A DNA stretch of 64,000 bases from Patulibacter defluvii. GTDB taxonomy: Bacteria; Actinomycetota; Thermoleophilia; Solirubrobacterales; Solirubrobacteraceae. The notes under the pieces were generated by a model that was not told the DNA's origin, ran no database searches, and worked only from the letters and a program-made list of their open reading frames with translations. The DNA lies in assembly GCF_034096925.1 (NCBI RefSeq), contig NZ_JAWZSQ010000005.1:124001-188000 (forward strand). The letters run 5' to 3'. Position numbers and translations under genes: made by a program. Shown piece after piece: positions 56,604 to 64,000 of the stretch (position 1 is the stretch's first letter; each line of letters opens with the position of its first letter).

Positions 56604-58091
56604 GTGTCCGTTCCCACCGAAGAGGTCGATGCCGTCGTCGTCGGCGCCCGACTCGGCGGCTGTGCCGCCGCGATCCCGCTGGCTCGCGCCGGCCGCCGGG
56701 TCGTCGCGCTCGACAAGATGGCGTTCCCGTCCGACCAGCTCTCGACCCACGTGCTGATGCCGGCCGGGGTGATGGAGCTGGAGCGGATGGGCGCGCTGCG
56801 GCAGGTGCTCGACGAGTGCGACCCGTCGCACGTGCGCTACGTGCAGATGGAGGCCGAGGGCGTGCGGGCGGTCGAGCGCTGGCGGCCGACGGCCAGCGGC
56901 ATCGACTACGGGCTCTGCGTGCCGCGCGACCTGCTCGACGTGCGGCTGGTGGAGACGGCCCGCCGCGAGGGCGTCGACGTCCGCGAGCGGGCCACCTTCA
57001 AGGCCCTTCACTGGCGCGCCGGCCGGGTCAGCGGCGTCCGCTACCTCGACGCCGACGGCGAGCTCCGCGACCTCCGCTGCCGGCTGGTGATCGGGGCCGA
57101 CGGCCGCCGCTCGCCGGTCGCCGCCGCGGCCGGGGTCTCGCGGCCGTACCGGATGTCGCGCAACGGCCGCGGGCTGGTCTTCCGCTACGTCGACGACCCG
57201 CTGGCCGGCAGCGGCGCGCGCGAGACCGAGTCGTACTTCCAGTGGCGCGAGGGCGAGTCGTTCGCGCTCTGCTTCCCGACCGCGCCCAAGGGCCGGATCC
57301 TGGTCCTCTTCATGGGTCCGCGGGAGGAGGTCTCGCAGGCCCGCGCCGACCCCGAGGGCCACTGGCAGCGCAAGCTCCGCCAGCACGCCGCGCTGCGGGC
57401 CCGGCTGCACGGGGTCGACTGGAGCACCGCCACCCGGATCCGCTCGACCGCCGACGTGACCGCGTTCTTCCGCGCCTCGTCGGGACCGGGCTGGGCGCTG
57501 GTCGGCGACGCCGCCCACTTCAAGGACCCGGTCACCGCGCAGGGGATGCGCGACGCGATGTGGATGGGGCGGACGGTCGCCGAGCACGCGCTGCCGCACC
57601 TCGACGACCCGCTGGCGATCGACCGCGCGACCCGCCGCTGGGAGCGCCACCGCGACCAGCACTGCCTGCCCGCGTACCACTTCGCCAACCTCGACACCCG
57701 GGTCGAGCCGCAGTCGCCGGCGCTCTGCGAGCTGGTCCGTGACGGCGGCCGCAGCGAGGATCCCGACCTCTCCGACCTCTTCGGCCGTGGGCGCACGCTG
57801 CAGCAGATCGCCCCGCTGCCGCGGCTGCTGAAGGCGGTCGGCAAGGCGCTCGTGAACGGCGAGCGGCCGCGGACGGAGACGCTCGCCCGCGCACTGCCCG
57901 AGCTGCGGACCGAGCTGGAGATCCGCCGCGAGCGGTGGCGGGGCGCGTTCCGCGACGCCCGGCCGGTCTTCGGCTCCGACCACCCCGAGCCGGAGATGCC
58001 GAAGGCGCCGCCGGCGGTCTCGATCGCCGCCCTCGACGCGGTTCGCCGCGAGCCCTCGCCGGCCGCGGCCCGCGAGGAGGTGGCGGCATGA
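56604..58091 (+). CDS. FAD-dependent oxidoreductase (geranylgeranyl reductase/monooxygenase-like)
   Basis: A 495-residue flavoprotein. DAVVVGARLGGCAAAIPLARAGRRVVALDK is the FAD-binding start (the actinobacterial GAR-type variant of GxGxxG), followed by FPSDQLSTHVLMPAGVMELERMG, and GPGWALVGDAAHFKDPVTAQGM (GD motif). The last 110 residues are helical. It is the first gene after a TetR-type divergent promoter and is coupled by ATGA to the nitrilase-like gene. Substrate unknown. GTG 56604 chosen for its ribosome-binding site. Confidence 0.88.
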   Translation: MSVPTEEVDAVVVGARLGGCAAAIPLARAGRRVVALDKMAFPSDQLSTHVLMPAGVMELERMGALRQVLDECDPSHVRYVQMEAEGVRAVERWRPTASGIDYGLCVPRDLLDVRLVETARREGVDVRERATFKALHWRAGRVSGVRYLDADGELRDLRCRLVIGADGRRSPVAAAAGVSRPYRMSRNGRGLVFRYVDDPLAGSGARETESYFQWREGESFALCFPTAPKGRILVLFMGPREEVSQARADPEGHWQRKLRQHAALRARLHGVDWSTATRIRSTADVTAFFRASSGPGWALVGDAAHFKDPVTAQGMRDAMWMGRTVAEHALPHLDDPLAIDRATRRWERHRDQHCLPAYHFANLDTRVEPQSPALCELVRDGGRSEDPDLSDLFGRGRTLQQIAPLPRLLKAVGKALVNGERPRTETLARALPELRTELEIRRERWRGAFRDARPVFGSDHPEPEMPKAPPAVSIAALDAVRREPSPAAAREEVAA

Positions 58092-59134
58092 CGCGGATCG
58101 CCGTCGTCCAGCCGGCGCTGCGGCTGGGCGCGATCAGCGAGAACCTGGCGCGGATCGAGGACCTGGTCCGCGACGCCCACCGCGAGCACGCGCCGGACGT
58201 GATCCTGCTGCCCGAGGCCTGCAGCTCGCCGAACGTCTTCGCCCGGGTGCTGCGGGACGCGGCGCTGCCGGTCGACGGGCAGGCCTTCCAGCTGCTGACG
58301 CGGCTGGCGCGCGAGCTGGAGTGCGTGGTCGGCGGCGGCTTCCTGGCGGTCCGCGGGCGCCACGCCTACGGCACCTACGTGCTGGCCGAGCCGGACGGGG
58401 CCGCCCACCTGCACGACAAGGACCAGCCGTCGGCGTGGGAGAACGCCTTCTACCGCGGGGGCGACGACGACGGCGTGGTCCGCTGCGGCGCGGTCGACGC
58501 GACGGTCGGCCTGACCTCGGGCTGGGAGCTGGCGCGCTTCCGGACCGCCCGGCGGCTGCTCGAGGGCGGGGTGCGGGCGGTGCTGGGCGGCATGTGCTGG
58601 CCGTCGATGCCGTCGAACTGGCCGGGACCGCTGGGCCGCTGGATGGCGCACGAGCACCGCGAGTGGGCCCGCCACCAGCGCGAGCTGCCGGCGCGGGTCG
58701 CGCGGCTGACCGGGGTGCCGGTGGCGATGGCCGCGCACGTCGGCCCGATCGTCAGCGAGACGCCGATGGCGCCCGGGCTGCCGTGGCCGACGACGATGCT
58801 CGGCGAGTCCCAGATCTGCGACCGCGACGGGACGGTGCTGGCGCGGCTGGCGGGGGAGGACGGCGAGGGCCACGTCGCCGCCGACGTCGACCTGACGCTG
58901 CCGCCGCGGCCGCTCGATCCGCTGCGCGAGCGGCTGTGGATCCCCGAGGTCAGCACGATCGTCACCAAGGGGATCGCCTGGCACGGGATGAACGCCCACG
59001 GCCGGGTGACCTACCGCCTGCGCCACGCCCGCCGCGGCTTCGGCTGGCAGTCGCTGCCGGCCGGCGACCTGCCCGACGAGATCGCCGCGGCCGATCCCGC
59101 GACCGGGCCGGTGGCGGCGACGGTCGGGCGCTGA
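58088..59134 (+). CDS. Nitrilase-superfamily protein lacking the catalytic Cys
   Basis: A 348-residue protein with the carbon-nitrogen hydrolase fold: MTRIAVVQPALRLGAISENLARIE, Glu43 in ILLPEACSSPN, and Lys111 in LHDKDQPSAWENAFY. Where the family has ..xICxDxRF, this protein reads VGLTSGWELARF, so Gly145 sits at the nucleophile position. Another Cys (Cys170 in GGMCWPSMP) is nearby. The C-terminal part is well formed. Coupled by ATGA to the flavoprotein. It may be a binding or scaffold protein, or use a different chemistry. Confidence 0.8.
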   Translation: MTRIAVVQPALRLGAISENLARIEDLVRDAHREHAPDVILLPEACSSPNVFARVLRDAALPVDGQAFQLLTRLARELECVVGGGFLAVRGRHAYGTYVLAEPDGAAHLHDKDQPSAWENAFYRGGDDDGVVRCGAVDATVGLTSGWELARFRTARRLLEGGVRAVLGGMCWPSMPSNWPGPLGRWMAHEHREWARHQRELPARVARLTGVPVAMAAHVGPIVSETPMAPGLPWPTTMLGESQICDRDGTVLARLAGEDGEGHVAADVDLTLPPRPLDPLRERLWIPEVSTIVTKGIAWHGMNAHGRVTYRLRHARRGFGWQSLPAGDLPDEIAAADPATGPVAATVGR

Positions 59135-59144
59135 GCGGGGCCGG

Positions 59145-59717
59145 TCAGCGCCCGCCGCCGAGCGGCAGGTGGGTGGTGACCAGCAGCGAGGCGCCGTCGG
59201 GGCCGCCGCCGTAGCGGTGCTCGGCGGCGCCGCTGAAGGCTGCGGTGGCGCCCTCGCGGACGGTCTGCTCGCGGCCGTCGACGGTCAGGGTCAGGGCGCC
59301 GGCGGTGACGGTCAGGGTCTTGCCGACCGGCTCGGGGTAGGGGACGTTGTCGTAGCCCTCGCCGGGCGCCAGCCGCCAGCGCCACAGCTCGACCGGGGCC
59401 GGGCCGCCGGTCACCAGCACCAGCGCCGCGGTGCCGCCGTTGGGGCCGCGCCAGAGCGGGGTCAGCTCGTCCGGGTCGACGATCCGGACGCCGCCGTCGG
59501 GCTGCTGCTCGAGCATCGCGCTGATCGGCAGCTGGAGCGCGTCGGAGATCCGGCAGAGGGTCGAGAGGCTGGGGTTGGTGGTCCCGTTCTCGATCGCCAC
59601 CAGCGCGCCCTTGCTGACCCCGGCGCGGCCGCTGAGCTGGTCCTGCGACCAGCCGTGCTGGCGGCGGGCGGCCCGCACCGTCCGGGCCAGCGAGTCGATC
59701 ACGGCCTGCTCGTTCAC
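59145..59717 (-). CDS. XRE-family regulator with C-terminal cupin domain
   Basis: A 190-residue regulator. The helix-turn-helix covers about residues 8-65 (RTVRAARRQHGWSQDQLSGRAGVSKGALVAIENGTTNPSLSTL). The cupin domain (about 105-185) has YDNVPYPEPVGKTLTVTAGALTLTVDG and AFSGAAEHRYGGG. It probably senses a small molecule. Divergent from the flavin-reductase gene with 75 nt between. GAGGA 8 nt before GTG 59717 is its ribosome-binding site. Confidence 0.9.
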   Translation of the reverse strand: MNEQAVIDSLARTVRAARRQHGWSQDQLSGRAGVSKGALVAIENGTTNPSLSTLCRISDALQLPISAMLEQQPDGGVRIVDPDELTPLWRGPNGGTAALVLVTGGPAPVELWRWRLAPGEGYDNVPYPEPVGKTLTVTAGALTLTVDGREQTVREGATAAFSGAAEHRYGGGPDGASLLVTTHLPLGGGR

Positions 59718-59779
59718 GGACGCGATCCTCGCAGGTGGCGGCGGCCTCCGTCGGTCATTGAAACGACTGTATCGGTCGC

Positions 59780-59785
59780 TATCAT
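59780..59785 (+). promoter_or_regulatory. -10 element (TATCAT) for the flavin reductase gene
   Basis: TATCAT in GCTATCAT ends 7 nt before ATG 59793, favouring this start over ATG 59784, which lies on the hexamer. The XRE-cupin operator probably lies in 59718-59792. Confidence 0.55.
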
Positions 59786-59792
59786 GACCGGT

Positions 59793-60458
59793 ATGCGCGT
59801 GCTCGTCCTCTCCGCCAGCCCCCGCGTCGACGGCAACTCGCGGCTGCTGGCCGACGCCCTCCTCGACGGGGCCCGCGGTGCCGGGCACGAGGGCGAGCTG
59901 GTCGACCTCAACGGCACCATGGACGGCGGGTTCCTGCGCGACTGCCGTCGCTGCCGCCGACCCGACGGCCGCTGCGCGATCGAGGACGGCTACGCGGCGC
60001 TGCTGCGGGGGCCGGTCGCGCGGGCCGACGCGATCGTCTACGCGACGCCGATCTACTGGTACGGGACGGCGGCGGTGCTGAAGAACTTCTTCGACCGGAT
60101 GGTCTGCCACACCTCGGGCAGCGCGCCCGACGGCGAGCGGGTGATCGCCGAGCTGCGCGACAAGCGCAGCGCGCTGCTGCTGGCCTCGGAGGAGCAGTAC
60201 CCCGGGATCGCGCTCGGGATCGTCGCCCAGCTGCAGGAGCTGTCGCGCTACCTGCACCACCAGTTCGTCGGCGTCGTCCACGGGGTCGGCAACCGCCGCG
60301 GCGAGGTCGCGGCGGATCCCGCGGACCCGCTCGCCGCCGCCCGCGCGCTCGGGGCCCGGATCTTCGAGGCCCACCACACCGACTACCGCGTCGACACGCC
60401 GCGGCCGAGCAGCGTCTGGAGCGTCGACGGGTCGCTCGGCGCCTACGCCGACGGCTGA
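59793..60458 (+). CDS. NADPH-dependent FMN reductase family protein
   Basis: A 221-residue flavodoxin-fold protein. MRVLVLSASPRVDGNSRLLADALLDGA is the FMN phosphate-binding loop, and YATPIYWYGTAAVLKNFFDRMV holds the isoalloxazine site. CRRCRRPDGRC adds a Cys-rich loop often found in iron-sulfur or thiol-active members. Probably a quinone, nitro or flavin reductase. Divergent from the XRE-cupin regulator. Confidence 0.9.
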   Translation: MRVLVLSASPRVDGNSRLLADALLDGARGAGHEGELVDLNGTMDGGFLRDCRRCRRPDGRCAIEDGYAALLRGPVARADAIVYATPIYWYGTAAVLKNFFDRMVCHTSGSAPDGERVIAELRDKRSALLLASEEQYPGIALGIVAQLQELSRYLHHQFVGVVHGVGNRRGEVAADPADPLAAARALGARIFEAHHTDYRVDTPRPSSVWSVDGSLGAYADG

Positions 60459-60469
60459 TCGGCGGTCGC

Positions 60470-60475
60470 TACCGT
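60470..60475 (+). promoter_or_regulatory. -10 element (TACCGT) for the glyoxalase-like gene
   Basis: TACCGT in GCTACCGT ends exactly 6 nt before ATG 60482. Confidence 0.55.
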
Positions 60476-60481
60476 GACCGG

Positions 60482-60895
60482 ATGGCCTCGCACCTGATCC
60501 ACACCTGCGTCCGCGTCCGCGACATCGACGCCTCGCTGCGTTTCTACGAGGCGCTCGGCTTCGAGCGCCGCGGGCGGCTGAACTTCGACAGCGCCTACAA
60601 CGTGTACCTGGGGCTGCCGGGCGACGGCGACCGGCTGGAGCTGACGGTCAACGACGGCCGCGAGCAGCCCTACGCGCTGGGCGAGGGCTACAACCACCTG
60701 GCGCTGGCCGTCGACGACCTGGCCCAGACGCTGGCCGACCTCCAGGCCCGGGTCGGGGTCGCCCCGGAGAAGCCGCCCTACCGTCCCGGCGGGCGCGAGG
60801 ACCTGCCGCTGATCGCCTTCGTCCAGGATCCCGACGGCTACCGGATCGAGCTGATCGACGGCGCCTTCGCGACCCCGCAGGACCCCGACCGCTGA
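60482..60895 (+). CDS. Glyoxalase I-like VOC-family protein
   Basis: A 137-residue vicinal-oxygen-chelate protein resembling lactoylglutathione lyase. It has two beta-alpha-beta-beta-beta modules: HLIHTCVRVRDIDASLRFYEALGFE and LELTVN, then GYNHLALAVDDLAQTLADLQA and DPDGYRIELID. The metal ligands His, Glu, His and Glu are in place. The thiol cofactor in actinobacteria is usually mycothiol or none, so glutathione should not be assumed. Confidence 0.9.
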   Translation: MASHLIHTCVRVRDIDASLRFYEALGFERRGRLNFDSAYNVYLGLPGDGDRLELTVNDGREQPYALGEGYNHLALAVDDLAQTLADLQARVGVAPEKPPYRPGGREDLPLIAFVQDPDGYRIELIDGAFATPQDPDR

Positions 60896-60914
60896 GCGCC
60901 GCCGCGACCGCGGG

Positions 60915-60920
60915 TAGGGT
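60915..60920 (+). promoter_or_regulatory. -10 element (TAGGGT) for the amidase gene
   Basis: TAGGGT 27 nt before ATG 60948, with GGAGGA in the leader; a leadered promoter. Confidence 0.4.
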
Positions 60921-60947
60921 CCGCCGGGCCGGCCGAACGGAGGACTG

Positions 60948-62435
60948 ATGCAGGACGACGAGTACCAGCGCCACGACGGACTCGCCCTCGCCGGGCTGGT
61001 CGCCGACGGGCAGGTGACGGCCCGCGAGCTGCTCGACGCCGCGCGCGCCCGGGCGGCCGCGGTCGGTCCGCGGATCAACGCGATCGTCGCCGACCTCGAC
61101 GGCCAGGCCGACGCCCGCGCCGCTCCGGACGCCGGCCTCGAGGGACCGTTCGCCGGCGTCCCGTTCCTGATCAAGGATCTCGGCCAGGACTACGCGGGCG
61201 TGCCGACCAGCGGCGGCTCGCGCTCGCTGGCCGCGATCCCGGCCGCCGAGCACGCGACCGTCGTCCAGCGCTGGCTCGACGCCGGGCTCGTGATCTTCGG
61301 CAAGACCAACACCCCCGAGTTCGGGGCCAAGGGGATCACCGAGCCGGAGCTGTTCGGGCCGGCGCGCAACCCCTGGGACACGGACCGCACGCCCGGCGGC
61401 TCGTCGGGCGGCGCCGCCGCGGCGGTCGCGGCGGGGATCGTCCCGGTCGCCGGGGCCAGCGACGGCGGCGGCTCGATCCGGATCCCGGCCGGCGCCTGCG
61501 GCCTCTTCGGGCTCAAGGCCGGCCGCGGCCTGGTGCCGTCGGGGCCGCTGGTCGGCGAGGGGCTGCACGGCTCGGCCACCCACGGGGTGGTCTCGCGCAG
61601 CGTCCGCGACAGCGCGGCGATGCTCGACCTGCTGGCGGGCGGGACGCCGGAGTCGCCCTACGACCCGCCGCGTCCGGCCGGGCCGCTGCTGGCCGAGGTC
61701 GGCCGCGATCCCGGGCGGCTGCGGATCGGCGTGCGGGTGCCGAGCGCGATCACCCCCGACCCGGACCGCGAGGCCTACGCCGCCGTGGCCGCCGCGACCA
61801 CGGCGCTCGACGAGCTGGGCCACGAGATCGTCGAGCTGGCCGAGGCGCCCTACGACGACGCGGCGCTGGCCAAGGACTTCCTGACCGCCTGGTTCGTCCA
61901 CCTGGCCTGGCAGGTCGACGAGATCAAGCGCCGGACCGGCTGCGGCGACGCCGGCTTCGAGCGCGACACCCTGATCATGGCCGCGCTCGGGCGGGCGACC
62001 AGCGGCGTCGACTTCTGCGGCGCGCTCGAGCGGCGGCAGCTGCACGTCCGGCGGCTGGCCGCGTTCCACGCCGAGCACGACCTGCTGCTGACCCCGACCC
62101 TGGCCACGCCGCCGCCGCGGATCGGCCAGTTCGACCTGCCGGCGCCGGTCCAGCTGCTGGCCGACGGCGTGCTGCGGACCCGCACCGGCCGCGTCCTGCG
62201 CCACGTCGGCCTGGTCGACCGGATGATCGAGCAGAACCTCGGCTGGGTGCCCTACACCCAGCTGGCCAACCTGACTGGGCGGCCGGCGGCGTCGATCCCG
62301 CTCCACTGGACCGCCGACGGGGTGCCGCTCGGGGTCCAGCTGGTGGCGGCCCCGGGCGGCGAGGGGCTGCTGCTGCGGGTGGCCGGGCAGCTGGAGCAGG
62401 CCCGGCCCTGGGCCGACCGCCGGCCCCCGCTGTAG
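60948..62435 (+). CDS. Amidase-signature family enzyme
   Basis: A 495-residue Ser-cisSer-Lys hydrolase. The catalytic Lys is in FAGVPFLIKDLGQDY, the Gly/Ser-rich signature is RTPGGSSGGAAAAVAAGIVPVAGASDGGGSIRIPA, and the C-terminal part has NLTGRPAASIPLHWTADGVPLGVQLV. It could act on amides, lactams or nylon-type oligomers; this cannot be resolved. Last plus-strand gene before a convergent monooxygenase gene; an 8-bp perfect hairpin spans its stop. Confidence 0.92.
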   Translation: MQDDEYQRHDGLALAGLVADGQVTARELLDAARARAAAVGPRINAIVADLDGQADARAAPDAGLEGPFAGVPFLIKDLGQDYAGVPTSGGSRSLAAIPAAEHATVVQRWLDAGLVIFGKTNTPEFGAKGITEPELFGPARNPWDTDRTPGGSSGGAAAAVAAGIVPVAGASDGGGSIRIPAGACGLFGLKAGRGLVPSGPLVGEGLHGSATHGVVSRSVRDSAAMLDLLAGGTPESPYDPPRPAGPLLAEVGRDPGRLRIGVRVPSAITPDPDREAYAAVAAATTALDELGHEIVELAEAPYDDAALAKDFLTAWFVHLAWQVDEIKRRTGCGDAGFERDTLIMAALGRATSGVDFCGALERRQLHVRRLAAFHAEHDLLLTPTLATPPPRIGQFDLPAPVQLLADGVLRTRTGRVLRHVGLVDRMIEQNLGWVPYTQLANLTGRPAASIPLHWTADGVPLGVQLVAAPGGEGLLLRVAGQLEQARPWADRRPPL

Positions 62436-62442
62436 CGGGGGC
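62423..62442. terminator. Bidirectional hairpin between convergent genes
   Basis: GCCCCCGC (62423-62430) pairs perfectly with GCGGGGGC (62435-62442) around the loop TGTA. It contains the amidase stop TAG (62433-62435) and touches the stop of the convergent gene (62442). Confidence 0.6.
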
Positions 62443-63950
62443 TAGTCGGCGGCGACCGGCGCGGGCGCGTCGGTCGCCGTGGTCGCGGCGGGGGCGGGGA
62501 GCGCGGCGGCGAACTCCAGGACCCCGTCGTCGAGCGCCCCGTAACGGAGCGCGGCGATGTCGCGGGGGTAGTTCTGGTGCAGCCGCCACGGCGCCTTCGA
62601 GCCCTGGCGCGGGAACGCGTCGACCGACCGCTGGACGTAGCCGGAGGCGAGGTCGATGAACGGCACCGGCTCGACCGAGGGGTCGCGGTTGCGCGGCACG
62701 CAGACCCGGTACCCGTGCTCGTCCATGTGGTTCAGCAGCCGGCAGACGTAGGCGCAGGTCAGATCGCACTTGAGCGTCCACGAGGCGTTCGTGTAGCCGA
62801 TCGCGATCGCCAGGTTGGGCACGTCGCTCAGCATCATGCCCTTGTAGCCCATGGTGTCGGAGAGCTTGATCTCGCGGCCGTCGACGGTCAGCTGGACGCC
62901 GCCGATCGCCACCAGGTTGAGGCCGGTGGCGGTGACGATCACGTCGGCCTCCAGCTCCTCGCCCGACTCCAGCCGCAGGCCGCGCTCGGTGAAGGTCTCG
63001 ATCCGGTCGGTGACGACCGACGCCTTTCCGCCGCGCAGGGCCCGGAAGAGGTCGCCGTCGGGGACCACGCAGAGCCGCTCGTCCCAGGGGTCGTACTTGG
63101 GCTTGAAGTGGACGTCGACCGGGTAGTCCTTCGGCAGCTGGCGGGCGACGCCGGCGCGGATCAGCCGCCGCATCAGCTGCGGCCGGCGGCGGCTGAGCTG
63201 GAAGCTGGCCGTCGTCAGCAGCACGTTCTTCCAGCGGGTGGCGGCGTAGGCCAGCTTCTCCGGCAGCACCCGCCGGGCCAGGTTGGCGATCGGGTCGCGG
63301 CCGGGCAGCGAGATCACGTAGGTCGGCGAGCGCTGCAGCATCGTCACGTGGGCGGCGCGCTCGGCCAGCGCGGGGACCAGGGTGACCGCGGTCGCGCCGC
63401 TGCCGATCACCACGATCCGCTGGCCCTCGTGGTCGAGGTCCTCGGGCCAGTGCTGGGGGTGGATGATCCGGCCGCCGAACCGCTCGGTGCCGGCGAAGTC
63501 GGGGGTGTAGCCCTCGTCGTAGCGGTAGTAGCCGCTGCAGCTGAAGAGGAAGTCGCAGCTGATCCGGACCGGGACGCCGTCGTGGATCGCCTCGACCGTC
63601 CAGCGGCTCTCGGCGCTCGACCAGGCGGCGGAGACGACCCGGTGGCCGAAGCGGACGAGCTGGTCGACGCCGTGCTCGCGGGCGGTCTCGCGGACGTAGG
63701 CGAGGATGTCGGGCCCGTCGGCGATCGACTTCGCGGCCGTCCACGGCTTGAAGTCGTAGCCGAGGGTGAACATGTCGGAGTCCGAGCGGATCCCGGGGTA
63801 GCGGAAGAGGTCCCAGGTGCCGCCGATCGCGTCGCGGCCCTCGAGGATCGCGATCCGCTTGTCGGGACAGCGCTCGCGCAGGTGGCAGGCGGCGCCGACG
63901 CCCGAGAGGCCGGCCCCGACGATCAGGACGTCAACGTGCTCGATGGCCAT
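62442..63950 (-). CDS. Flavin-containing (Baeyer-Villiger-type) monooxygenase
   Basis: A 502-residue class B flavoprotein monooxygenase. The FAD site is VLIVGAGLSGVGAACHL, the family fingerprint FxGxxxHxxxWP is FGGRIIHPQHWP, and the NADPH site is IVVIGSGATAVTLVPAL. KPKYDPWDERLCVVPDGD and FTERGLRLESGEELEADVIVTATG resemble EthA. It would insert oxygen into ketones or oxidise S or N in drug-like compounds. ATG 63950 has GAGAGAGG about 10 nt upstream. Confidence 0.93.
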   Translation of the reverse strand: MAIEHVDVLIVGAGLSGVGAACHLRERCPDKRIAILEGRDAIGGTWDLFRYPGIRSDSDMFTLGYDFKPWTAAKSIADGPDILAYVRETAREHGVDQLVRFGHRVVSAAWSSAESRWTVEAIHDGVPVRISCDFLFSCSGYYRYDEGYTPDFAGTERFGGRIIHPQHWPEDLDHEGQRIVVIGSGATAVTLVPALAERAAHVTMLQRSPTYVISLPGRDPIANLARRVLPEKLAYAATRWKNVLLTTASFQLSRRRPQLMRRLIRAGVARQLPKDYPVDVHFKPKYDPWDERLCVVPDGDLFRALRGGKASVVTDRIETFTERGLRLESGEELEADVIVTATGLNLVAIGGVQLTVDGREIKLSDTMGYKGMMLSDVPNLAIAIGYTNASWTLKCDLTCAYVCRLLNHMDEHGYRVCVPRNRDPSVEPVPFIDLASGYVQRSVDAFPRQGSKAPWRLHQNYPRDIAALRYGALDDGVLEFAAALPAPAATTATDAPAPVAAD

Positions 63951-63993
63951 GTTCGCGGCCCTCTCTCCGGTCGAAGCGGGGTTGTCGCGGCCT

Positions 63994-63999
63994 AGCCTA
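63994..63999 (-). promoter_or_regulatory. -10 element (TAGGCT) for the monooxygenase gene
   Basis: On the minus strand TAGGCT lies 43 nt before ATG 63950, in the last bases of the window; the -35 region is outside. Confidence 0.35.
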
Positions 64000-64000
64000 C

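Noticed and set aside
62577..63995. A plus-strand open frame opposite the flavin monooxygenase gene
   Set aside because: The minus strand has complete FAD, NADPH and Baeyer-Villiger fingerprints; the plus strand is Asp/Val/Ala-rich shadow sequence.

Overview
The window is a very GC-rich bacterial chromosome segment, roughly three quarters GC by eye, with G or C at almost every third codon position and many GTG starts. Family content and gene order point to Actinomycetota: rpmB-fakA-recG-rsmD-coaD-sepIVA, DUF177-rpmF-plsX-acpP-rnc-smc, ftsY, ffh-rpsP-khpA-rimM-trmD-rplS-lepB-rnhB-yraN-comM-dprA, then xerC and a WhiG/FliA sigma factor. The style of the proteins suggests Thermoleophilia/Solirubrobacterales. 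That placement is inference, because no rRNA gene is present. No insertion sequence, prophage, CRISPR array or replication origin was seen.

Layout. 1-6700 is a housekeeping block: ribH end, rpmB, fakA-like, recG, rsmD, coaD and a SepIVA-like coiled coil. 6839-13568 is more variable: a secreted beta-propeller protein, a phosphatase, an acyl-CoA synthetase, a polysaccharide deacetylase, DUF177, and an ECF sigma factor with a membrane partner. 13657-19282 is rpmF-plsX-acpP-rnc-smc. 19323-25303 interposes a glycosyltransferase/epimerase cluster between smc and ftsY. 25338-34459 holds the SRP receptor and SRP protein, an NfeD/SPFH pair, ribosomal proteins S16 and L19, rimM, trmD, signal peptidase and RNase HII. 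34513-44924 has yraN divergent from comM-dprA, then thiD, a degenerate acyltransferase plus SDR pair, an L,D-transpeptidase, xerC and a sigma factor. 45816-48098 has rsgA, tRNA-Gly(GCC) and a TacAT-type toxin-antitoxin module. 48387-63950 is accessory: a giant secreted lamin-tail/collagen-repeat protein, a transglutaminase-like protein, an FdhF/YdeP oxidoreductase coupled to a DyP peroxidase, and a redox/hydrolase neighbourhood.

How genes are expressed. About two dozen genes have a TANNNT -10 hexamer, often preceded by GC, only 6-10 nt before the start codon, so leaderless or near-leaderless mRNA looks like a main mode of initiation. This pattern decided several starts here (comM, ftsY, DUF177, yraN, the phosphatase, transglutaminase and flavin reductase). 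Inside operons, ATGA/GTGA overlaps are the norm.

Most interesting items: an RNase III lacking two of its four usual catalytic carboxylates; a nitrilase-superfamily protein with Gly at the catalytic Cys position; a leaderless 8-codon upstream ORF overlapping rsgA; two leaderless genes sharing a 34-nt divergent promoter; helically phased CACGAA repeats upstream of comM; and a 171-nt imperfect palindrome between two convergent genes.
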